A model generated the notes under the pieces. It saw only the letters and a list, made by a program, of their open reading frames with translations. It did not search any database and was not told the origin of the DNA. Of a DNA stretch of 7,097 bases, positions 1 through 5,962 are shown one piece after another (positions within the stretch are counted from its first letter, which is position 1; every line of letters begins with the position of its first letter). The position numbers and the translations under genes were made by a program. Origin of the DNA: an uncultured Flavobacteriales bacterium (GTDB lineage Bacteria > Bacteroidota > Bacteroidia > Flavobacteriales_D > Parvicellaceae); the NCBI GenBank assembly GCA_938084875.1, contig CALKFX010000037.1, positions 1 through 7,097 on the forward strand. The letters run 5' to 3'.

Positions 1-1131
1 AGTAATGAGTTGGTTTCAAGTGATTTTGACAATTGTTCAATTGAGTTTACTCATACTATAGAAGATTTAGAAAAAGCTAAGTTTTTTATAGTCGCTGTAC
101 CAACACCGATTGATCAAAGTAAAGAACCAAATATTAAGCCATTAATATCAGCAAGTGAAACAGTTGGAAAGGTTCTTAAAAAAGGAGATTATGTGGTATA
201 TGAATCTACAGTATACCCAGGATGTACAGAAGATGACTGCATTCCCGTTTTGGAAAAATTAAGTGGTTTAAAGTTTATTAAAGATTTTAAAGTTGGTTAT
301 TCACCCGAGAGAATTAATCCTGGGGATAAAGTTCATACTCTTTCAAGTATTGTAAAAGTCTCCTCTGGATGTGATGAAGAATCTTCAGAAGAAATTGCCA
401 AAACCTATGAATTAGTTGTTTCTGCGGGTGTACATAGAGCATCATCAATAAAAGTAGCGGAGGCCGCTAAAATTATTGAAAATACCCAACGAGATGTAAA
501 TATTGCTTTGATCAACGAACTTTCTGTGATATTCAATAGAATGAATATAAATACTTACGAAGTGTTAGAAGCTGCTGGAACTAAGTGGAATTTTTTGAAT
601 TTTAGACCAGGCCTTGTCGGGGGTCATTGTATAGGTGTTGATCCATATTATCTAACTCATAAAGCCAAGGAATTTGGCTACCATGCTCAAATAATAAACT
701 CAGGAAGAGCAGTTAATGATTCTATGGGCGCTTATGTTGGTAGAACAGTTGCTAAAAAAGTCATTGCGTCTGGGACTCCAATGCAAGAAGCTCGAGTTTT
801 AGTTATGGGAGCTACTTTTAAAGAAGATGTTTCAGACATAAGAAACTCTAAAGTAGTAGATGTAATCAACGAATTAAAATCTTTTTCTTGTCATGTAGAA
901 GTTGTTGACCCTCATGCGAATTCTGATGAATTAATGGAAGAATACGGTTTTGATTTAGTCGCTAAAATAAGTGGTATTTATCACTCTGTTATTGTTGCAG
1001 TAAATCATCAAGAATACACTCTTTTAGATGAAAATTACTTTTCTTCTATTCTCTCTGAAAAAGGTGTTTTAGTAGATTTAAAAGGTATTTTTAGAAATAA
1101 AATTCAAAAACTAAATTATTGGACACTATAA
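1..1131 (+). CDS. tviB: TviB/WbpO-type UDP-N-acetylhexosamine 6-dehydrogenase, 5'-truncated by window edge
   Basis: This NAD-dependent nucleotide-sugar dehydrogenase oxidises C6 of UDP-GlcNAc or UDP-GalNAc to the uronic acid, in the cytoplasm, for capsule or O-antigen synthesis. The frame is open from base 1; the TTG at 10 is probably internal. About 50 residues, including the N-terminal Rossmann GxGYVG motif, lie outside the window (family about 425 aa, 376 codons here). Counting codons from base 1, I see VPTP (33-36), ESTVYPGCTE (68-77), YSPERINPGD (100-109), the KVAEAAKIIENTQRD helix with the family's conserved Lys and Asn (151-165), the catalytic Cys210 in GGHCIGVDPYY, and the C-terminal GATFKEDVSDIRNS (270-283). 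The VGGHCIGVDPYYLTHKA form is typical of TviB/WbpO rather than WecC or UDP-glucose dehydrogenase. Which epimer is used cannot be read from sequence. The stop overlaps the rfbB start by one base. Confidence 0.93.
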   Translation, partial: SNELVSSDFDNCSIEFTHTIEDLEKAKFFIVAVPTPIDQSKEPNIKPLISASETVGKVLKKGDYVVYESTVYPGCTEDDCIPVLEKLSGLKFIKDFKVGYSPERINPGDKVHTLSSIVKVSSGCDEESSEEIAKTYELVVSAGVHRASSIKVAEAAKIIENTQRDVNIALINELSVIFNRMNINTYEVLEAAGTKWNFLNFRPGLVGGHCIGVDPYYLTHKAKEFGYHAQIINSGRAVNDSMGAYVGRTVAKKVIASGTPMQEARVLVMGATFKEDVSDIRNSKVVDVINELKSFSCHVEVVDPHANSDELMEEYGFDLVAKISGIYHSVIVAVNHQEYTLLDENYFSSILSEKGVLVDLKGIFRNKIQKLNYWTL

Positions 1132-2183
1132 TGGATTATAAAAAAATCATACTTATAACTGGTGGTGCTGGCTTTATTGGCTCGCATGTGGTTAGAAAAA
1201 TGATTAATCAATATCCTGAATACTTGATAGTTAATATAGATAAATTAACCTATGCAGGCAACTTAAATAATCTAAAGGATATTGAAACAAAATCCAATTA
1301 TAAATTTGAAAATATTGATATTAATAATGATGATGCCATCCAAATTTTATTTGAAAAATATTTATTTGATGGGGTAATTCATTTAGCTGCTGAGTCCCAT
1401 GTAGATCGTTCTATTTCAAATCCTGGTGAATTTGTGACTACCAACGTAATTGGGACTTTAAATTTATTAAACGCTTGCAGAAAAAATTGGAAAAGTTTTG
1501 AAGACAAATGTTTTTATCATATTTCTACAGATGAGGTATATGGTTCTTTGGGTGAAACAGGTTTTTTTCACGAGACTACTTCTTACGATCCAAGAAGTCC
1601 TTATTCTGCATCCAAAGCAAGCTCAGACCATCTTGTTAGAGCATATGGCCATACCTATGGTTTGCCAATAAAAATTTCAAATTGCAGTAATAATTATGGT
1701 TCTCACCAGTTTCCAGAAAAACTAATTCCATTAATTATAAATAACATTCAAAATAAAAAACCTCTTCCAATTTATGGAAAGGGAGAAAATGTAAGAGATT
1801 GGCTTTGGGTTGAAGACCATGCTAATGCAATAGATTTAATTTTTCATATCGGAAGAATTGGCGAAACATATAATATTGGTGGTCATAATGAGTGGAAGAA
1901 CATAGACTTAGTTAATCTTTTGTGCGATATCATGGATGATAGACTTTCCAATCCTAAGGGAGAATCAAGAAAACTAATAACTTATGTTAAAGATAGAGCT
2001 GGACACGATTTAAGATATGCTATCGACGCTACAAAAATTCAAAAAGAATTAGGATTTACTCCTTCTGTAAGCTTTGAACAAGGACTTGCCAATACAGTAG
2101 ATTGGTATTTAAATAACAAAGAATGGTTGGATGATGTTACAAGTGGATCTTATCAAAACTATTACCATCAACATTATAATTAA
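1131..2183 (+). CDS. rfbB: dTDP-glucose 4,6-dehydratase
   Basis: This extended short-chain dehydrogenase converts dTDP-glucose to dTDP-4-keto-6-deoxyglucose, the precursor of dTDP-rhamnose and other deoxysugars. It is cytosolic. The 350 residues match the usual RmlB length. Visible are the NAD-binding GGAGFIGSH (11-19), HLAAESHVDRS (84-94), catalytic Asp134-Glu135 in STDEVYG, the YxxxK pair Tyr158/Lys162 in YSASK, NNYGSHQFPEKLIP (187-200), and the C-terminal DRAGHDLRYAID (288-299). These separate it from UDP-glucose 4-epimerases and from CapD-type dehydratases. I take the ATG at 1131 as start because it gives MDYKKIILITGGAGF; a TTG at 1119 in the same frame lies inside the upstream gene and only adds four residues. 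Start and end both form TAATG overlaps with neighbours. rmlA, rmlC and rmlD are not in the window, so the final sugar is unknown. Confidence 0.96.
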   Translation: MDYKKIILITGGAGFIGSHVVRKMINQYPEYLIVNIDKLTYAGNLNNLKDIETKSNYKFENIDINNDDAIQILFEKYLFDGVIHLAAESHVDRSISNPGEFVTTNVIGTLNLLNACRKNWKSFEDKCFYHISTDEVYGSLGETGFFHETTSYDPRSPYSASKASSDHLVRAYGHTYGLPIKISNCSNNYGSHQFPEKLIPLIINNIQNKKPLPIYGKGENVRDWLWVEDHANAIDLIFHIGRIGETYNIGGHNEWKNIDLVNLLCDIMDDRLSNPKGESRKLITYVKDRAGHDLRYAIDATKIQKELGFTPSVSFEQGLANTVDWYLNNKEWLDDVTSGSYQNYYHQHYN

Positions 2184-2935
2184 TGGGTTTATTAAGTCGT
2201 ATTTTTCCTAAAAAAGAATTAACTATTGAGCCTATAGATTTAAGCTTTTTGAGAAACGATATTCATTCTCATTTAATTCCTGGTATCGACGATGGATCAC
2301 CTGAAATGGAGACCACAATAATGTTGCTTAAAAAATTTATTGACTTAGGATATAAAAAAGTAATAACTACTCCTCATATAATGAGTGATTATTATAAAAA
2401 TACACCAGAAATAATACTTTCTGGATTAGATAAAGTAAAAGCAGAAATAATAAAAAACAACTTAAGTATTGAAATCGAAGCTGCGGCAGAATACAATTTG
2501 GAACCAGAGTTTGAAGACTTATTAGAAAAAAACAATTTACTTACCTTTGGATCTGAAAAGTATCTTCTTTTTGAACTATCTTTTTTTGATGAACCTCCTA
2601 GATTAAACGAAATTATTTGGAAAATGAGAGAAAAGGGAGTTTCACCTGTTCTCGCTCATGTAGAACGTTATGTATACTGGCATAGAGATTATGATAAAAT
2701 TGAAGAAATGATTAATAGAGGAGTAAAACTTCAATTAAATATTGGGTCTATAACTGGAGCTTATGGGCCAGAAGTTAAAAAAGTTGCAGATAGACTAATA
2801 AATGATAAAGTTATAGATTTTATCGGTAGTGACTGCCATCACGAACAGCACCTAGAAATGATTAGTCATGCATCTAGACTGCCTATATTTCATTCTCTAG
2901 TTCAGCAAGATCAGATTTTAAATAAATCGTTATAA
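2183..2935 (+). CDS. PHP-domain protein-tyrosine phosphatase, CpsB/CapC/YwqE family
   Basis: Members of this family are metal-dependent tyrosine phosphatases that dephosphorylate the bacterial tyrosine kinase (Wzc/CpsD/YwqD type) controlling capsule polymerisation. The 250 residues show the PHP metal-site motifs in order: HSHLIPGIDDG with His28, His30 and Asp36/Asp37, TPH with His65, the acidic ligand Glu103 in AAAEY, His159 in AHVERY, and Asp217/His219 in GSDCHH. All expected ligands are present, so it should be active. The first 25 residues (MGLLSRIFPKK...) form a short basic leader, a feature I recall in Bacteroidota versions. It starts at the ATG overlapping the rfbB stop by one base and is probably the last gene of the polysaccharide operon. 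Its stop meets the stop of fabD on the other strand. No cognate kinase is in the window. A histidinol-phosphatase-like PHP activity is less likely given the context. Confidence 0.9.
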   Translation: MGLLSRIFPKKELTIEPIDLSFLRNDIHSHLIPGIDDGSPEMETTIMLLKKFIDLGYKKVITTPHIMSDYYKNTPEIILSGLDKVKAEIIKNNLSIEIEAAAEYNLEPEFEDLLEKNNLLTFGSEKYLLFELSFFDEPPRLNEIIWKMREKGVSPVLAHVERYVYWHRDYDKIEEMINRGVKLQLNIGSITGAYGPEVKKVADRLINDKVIDFIGSDCHHEQHLEMISHASRLPIFHSLVQQDQILNKSL

Positions 2936-3814
2936 TAAAGAAGCACTTGAAGTAGGAATAGACCTATCTACTTTTTTAAATAATCCTTGCAATACTTTCC
3001 CTGGTCCAACTTCAATTATTTCAATATCTTTATTTTTTAAAATATTTTTCATTGATTGGGTCCATTTTACTGGTGCAGTTAGTTGGGAAATTAAGTTGGC
3101 TTTGATTTGTTCAGCATCCATTACAGCTTCACCACTTACATTTTGGTAAATCGGACATATTGGATTGCTAAATAAAGTATGATCAATTGCGTTTTTCAAT
3201 TCGTTTTTTGCAGATTCCATTAATGGTGAATGGAACGCTCCTCCAACAGGTAATTTTATTGCTCTTCTTGCTCCGGCAGCTGTTAGTTTTTCAATTGCTA
3301 ATTCTATCGCATTCATTTCACCAGAAATCACAAGCTGGCCAGGGCAATTGTAATTTGCTGGAACTACTGTCCCCTCAATAGCACTACAAATCTCTTCAAC
3401 AATATTATCTTCAAGACCTAAAATTGCAGCCATTGTGGATGGTTTTTCTTCACAGGACTTTTGCATTGCCAATGCTCTTTTGTGAACTAGGTTTAATCCA
3501 TCTTCAAAAGAAAGGCATTTATTTGCCACTAAAGCTGAAATTTCACCCAGTGAATGTCCAGCAACCATATCTGGTTTAAAATTTTCACCTAAGGAGATAG
3601 CGAGAATTACTGAATGTAAGAATATAGCTGGTTGTGTAACTTTTGTTTGTTTTAACTCTTGGTCTGTTCCGTGGAACATAATGTCTGAAATATTGAAATC
3701 TAAAATATCATTGGATTTTAGGAATAAATTTTTTGCAGATTTGTTAGAGTCAAATAAATCTTTTCCCATTCCTGAAAATTGGGCTCCTTGACCAGGAAAA
3801 ACGTATGCTTTCAT
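2930..3814 (-). CDS. fabD: Malonyl-CoA:ACP transacylase FabD
   Basis: FabD moves the malonyl group from CoA to acyl carrier protein, supplying the extender unit for type II fatty-acid synthesis in the cytosol. The 294-residue length is normal. Visible are FPGQGAQ (6-12, with the oxyanion-hole Gln), the nucleophile Ser88 in GHSLGE, the carboxylate-binding Arg113, NYNCPGQLVISG (154-165), and catalytic His195 in GGAFHSPLM. The fold therefore looks complete. The ATG at 3814 is preceded by TTAATATT with no Shine-Dalgarno. It lies 8 bp after the stop of the Bax inhibitor-1 gene and is the last gene of the minus-strand operon. The usual partners fabH, fabG, acpP and plsX are absent, so this gene is unlinked from a fab cluster at least locally. 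Its 3' end overlaps the opposing phosphatase gene by 6 bp. Confidence 0.96.
   Translation of the reverse strand: MKAYVFPGQGAQFSGMGKDLFDSNKSAKNLFLKSNDILDFNISDIMFHGTDQELKQTKVTQPAIFLHSVILAISLGENFKPDMVAGHSLGEISALVANKCLSFEDGLNLVHKRALAMQKSCEEKPSTMAAILGLEDNIVEEICSAIEGTVVPANYNCPGQLVISGEMNAIELAIEKLTAAGARRAIKLPVGGAFHSPLMESAKNELKNAIDHTLFSNPICPIYQNVSGEAVMDAEQIKANLISQLTAPVKWTQSMKNILKNKDIEIIEVGPGKVLQGLFKKVDRSIPTSSASLL
2950..2977 (+). terminator. Possible intrinsic terminator of the polysaccharide operon, inside fabD
   Basis: Fifteen bases after the phosphatase stop the + strand reads AAGTAG (2950-2955), a 12-base interior, then CTACTT (2968-2973) running into six T residues (2972-2977). The arms are perfect 6-bp complements, and the interior can add an ATA/TAT pair set across a two-base bulge. 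The hairpin is A/T-rich and weak, so this is a tentative call. It would lie within the last codons of fabD, antisense to that gene, which is forced by the lack of any gap between the two operons. Confidence 0.33.
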
Positions 3815-3822
3815 AATATTAA

Positions 3823-4533
3823 TTAATCTCTATTTCCAAAAAGTCTTAACAACATTAAAAATAGATTGATAAAATCCAAGTATAAAGTTAGAGCTCCTAA
3901 AACCATCATTTTTTGAGCTGTTTCGGAACCTTGGTCAATTTGATTTCCAATATTTTTAATCTTTTGCACGTCATAAGCAGTTAGACCTGTAAATACTAAA
4001 ACTCCAATTATTGAAATAATATAATCCATTAAAGAACTTCCAATAAACATATTTACAATACTTGCAATAACTATTCCTACTACTCCCATTATTAGCAAAC
4101 TTCCCATTTTTGTTAAATCAGTTTTTGTTGTGTAACCTGTAAGTGCCATAACACCAAAGGTCAATGCACTTATAAAAAACGTAGTTGCGATAGAGGAAGT
4201 TGAGTAAATAGCAAAAATGGTACTCAAACTAATCCCTGTTAGCGTTGAATAAAGAATGAAGATTCCTAATAAAAACTTTACACTGTATTTATTAAATCCA
4301 AATCCAATTAACATAACTAATCCTAATGGAGCAAGGGTTGTAATCCATCCAAAAGTTGTTAATCCTCCTTCATAGCTAATTATATAGTTTTTCATTTCAT
4401 CGCTTGCAAACCATACAGCTGAAATACCGGAAATGATAAGGGCTGTAAACATTAATGAAAAAACATTAGCCACAAAACTGCTAGTATTGGTTCTAGACTT
4501 AGATTTGGTATAATTTATTTTTGTAGGTTCCAT
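3823..4533 (-). CDS. Bax inhibitor-1 / YccA family multipass membrane protein
   Basis: This is an inner-membrane protein of the TMBIM (BI-1, UPF0005) family; the studied bacterial member, B. subtilis YetJ, is a pH-sensitive calcium leak. The 236 residues start with a polar N-terminal tail (1-20) and then hold about seven hydrophobic segments, roughly 22-43, 61-80, 85-110, 115-133, 143-164, 170-187 and 211-232. The family signature LTAYDVQKIK places Asp188 after the sixth segment, and ALTLYLDFINLF places Asp220 in the last one. I infer these correspond to the di-aspartate pH switch of YetJ. The ATG at 4533 lies 18 bp after the MerR-like gene stop and the stop lies 8 bp before fabD, so co-transcription is likely. 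The physiological role in this organism is unknown; ion or stress homeostasis is the reasonable guess. Confidence 0.93.
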   Translation of the reverse strand: MEPTKINYTKSKSRTNTSSFVANVFSLMFTALIISGISAVWFASDEMKNYIISYEGGLTTFGWITTLAPLGLVMLIGFGFNKYSVKFLLGIFILYSTLTGISLSTIFAIYSTSSIATTFFISALTFGVMALTGYTTKTDLTKMGSLLIMGVVGIVIASIVNMFIGSSLMDYIISIIGVLVFTGLTAYDVQKIKNIGNQIDQGSETAQKMMVLGALTLYLDFINLFLMLLRLFGNRD

Positions 4534-4551
4534 ATTATGAATTTAACTTTT

Positions 4552-4896
4552 TTAAAGTTGTTCTTTTAGTTTCAGTAAAAATGTTTTTATTTTCACCATT
4601 TTATCCAATATTAATTTCTGATTTCTTAGTTCAAAAATATCAGTTTTCAATACATCTTTGGCTCCATTTAATGTATAACCTCTTTCCTTTACTAAGTGGT
4701 AAATTAAATGACAATTCTTGACGTCTTCTTTGCTAAATTGACGATTTCCTTTATTATTTTTCTTTGGTTTGAGTATTTCAAATTCTTTTTCCCAAAATCT
4801 AACTAAGGAAGTATTAACATTTAACATTTTAGCTAATTCACCTATACTATAATAGATCTTTGGAGATTTATCAATATCAAACTTTAGTAAATCCAT
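4552..4896 (-). CDS. Short MerR-family helix-turn-helix regulator
   Basis: A 114-residue winged helix-turn-helix protein. Residues 16-39 (YSIGELAKMLNVNTSLVRFWEKEF) form the MerR helix-turn-helix, followed by the wing with Arg52-Gln-Phe54 and the second helical pair at 55-85 (SKEDVKNCHLIYHLVKERGYTL). Residues 88-113 form a short amphipathic helix, probably the dimerisation coiled coil. There is no C-terminal effector-binding domain and no metal-binding cysteine array (one Cys, at 62), so it is not a classic metal or drug sensor. The ATG at 4896 comes one base after the peptidase stop, which implies tight coupling to that gene. Pairing of an M23 peptidase with a MerR-like protein recurs in Bacteroidota as far as I recall; targets are unknown. 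Autoregulation of its own operon is possible but nothing in the sequence proves it. Confidence 0.88.
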   Translation of the reverse strand: MDLLKFDIDKSPKIYYSIGELAKMLNVNTSLVRFWEKEFEILKPKKNNKGNRQFSKEDVKNCHLIYHLVKERGYTLNGAKDVLKTDIFELRNQKLILDKMVKIKTFLLKLKEQL

Positions 4897-4897
4897 T

Positions 4898-5866
4898 TTA
4901 TAGAGATTGAGTTGGGCGAGAAGAAATCTCTATCACTTTATCGTATTCCTCAGGACTTAAATCGTTGAAAAAGAAATTAACCGGATTTATTTGCCTTTTG
5001 TTTTTAAATACTTCATAATGAAGATGTGGTCCTGTAGATTGTCCAGTATTTCCAACATAACCTATGTGGTCTCCTCTTTTAACTTTTTGACCTTTCTTAC
5101 ACTTAAATTTACTACAATGTGCATACCTTGTTTTGTATCCATAGCCATGATTAATTAAAATGGTTTTTCCGTAACCGCCTGTCCATCCAACTTTTTCAAT
5201 TATTCCGTCCCCAGTTGCATATATTTCAGTCCCAACCGGAGCTGTGAAATCCATTCCTTTATGCATTTTAAGAATTTTATATATAGGATGCATTCTCATA
5301 CCAAATCCTGAAGCAATTCTAGTTAAATCTCTATTGTTGATAGGCTGAATGCTTGGTATTGCCTTAAGCATTTTTTGTTTTTCCTTTGTAATTTCAAAAA
5401 CCTCATCAAAAGATCTGGATTGTGAAGAGAGTTTTTTTTCAATTAGTTCTAATTTTTGAACTATTTCGACCACCAACTCTCCGTATTCAATATTTTCATA
5501 TTTTTTGAATTTGATTGGATTTCCTCCTGTTCCAAGTTTTCTTTTGTGGTCTGGGTAAGGATCGGCTTCAAAAATAGCTCTATAAATATTGTCATCTTTG
5601 TTTTGAATGTCATTAAGAACATCAAGAATGAGGTTAAGATCTTTATTGAAAACAGATATTTCTTGTCTCAAACTTTGGTTTTCCTTAGCGGCTTCTTTTT
5701 GTATAAATGATTTGATATTATAAAATGAAAATGAAAGTATAAGTACAGAGACAACTACAGATGCAATCAAATAATAAGAAAGTCTTTTAAACTTATCCCA
5801 CAGGGTAAAGTTAATCTCTTCATAACTAAGAGTGTTTGGATTGTATTTGTAATTCGTATTTTTCAA
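4898..5866 (-). CDS. Membrane-anchored M23 (LytM-type) metallopeptidase, TTG start
   Basis: This is a predicted peptidoglycan endopeptidase, or LytM-like regulator of one, of 322 residues. Order: cytoplasmic N-terminus with KYKYNPNTLSYEE (6-17), one membrane segment (about 31-50), a periplasmic helical/coiled-coil region (52-95 and 129-170), and the M23 domain (about 180-300). Zinc ligands His202 and Asp206 (HKGMDF) and His283 (HLHYEV) are present, with His250 (YAH) and His281 as catalytic histidines, so it should be enzymatically competent. A tail NDLSPEEYDKVIE (301-313) follows. The start must be TTG at 5866: an in-frame TAG lies only three codons upstream and the first internal Met is residue 166, after the membrane segment. 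The N-terminus from TTG fits what I recall of homologues. It is the first gene of the operon and diverges from the CapA-like gene. Confidence 0.92.
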   Translation of the reverse strand: MKNTNYKYNPNTLSYEEINFTLWDKFKRLSYYLIASVVVSVLILSFSFYNIKSFIQKEAAKENQSLRQEISVFNKDLNLILDVLNDIQNKDDNIYRAIFEADPYPDHKRKLGTGGNPIKFKKYENIEYGELVVEIVQKLELIEKKLSSQSRSFDEVFEITKEKQKMLKAIPSIQPINNRDLTRIASGFGMRMHPIYKILKMHKGMDFTAPVGTEIYATGDGIIEKVGWTGGYGKTILINHGYGYKTRYAHCSKFKCKKGQKVKRGDHIGYVGNTGQSTGPHLHYEVFKNKRQINPVNFFFNDLSPEEYDKVIEISSRPTQSL

Positions 5867-5962
5867 TTTATACTAAATTTACGCGAATTTAAACATTTTT
5901 ATTTTAAGTTAATTACATCTTCTTAACCCAGTTTTGTTGAGAACAAATCAAAAACTAATTTC
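5867..5962. promoter_or_regulatory. Divergent intergenic region, presumed promoters for both operons
   Basis: This 96-bp A/T-rich spacer separates the divergent peptidase and CapA-like genes and is the only gap large enough for promoters on both strands. Against the Bacteroidota -7 box TAnnTTTG I find only imperfect matches: CAGTTTTG at 5929-5936 (+), one mismatch and 26 bp before the CapA start, and TTGATTTG on the minus strand at 5944-5951, one mismatch. No convincing -33 TTG is correctly spaced. A perfect 8-bp palindrome TAAATTTA sits at 5874-5881, just before the peptidase start. No Shine-Dalgarno is seen on either side. Confidence 0.4.

Noticed and set aside
10..12. TTG as the true start of the left-edge dehydrogenase
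   Set aside because: The frame continues open to base 1 (S-N-E before it) and the family's N-terminal NAD-binding motif is missing, so the gene must begin left of the window.
1119..1121. TTG as start of rfbB
   Set aside because: It lies inside the end of the dehydrogenase and adds only four residues; the ATG at 1131 fits the usual RmlB N-terminus and the TAATG pattern repeated at 2183.
3187..3381. 64-codon open frame on the + strand
   Set aside because: It lies wholly antisense to fabD, whose motifs are intact, and its low-complexity Leu/Gln-rich translation matches no family I recognise. It is a shadow frame.
5456..5710. 84-codon open frame on the + strand
   Set aside because: It is antisense to the helical region of the M23 peptidase and its Phe/Ile/Val-rich translation is what a reversed Lys/Glu/Asn-rich coding stretch gives.
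5911..5926. Possible inverted repeat around GTTAATTAC in the divergent spacer
   Set aside because: AAGTTAATTACATCTT is only an imperfect palindrome and such partial symmetry is common in DNA this rich in A and T.
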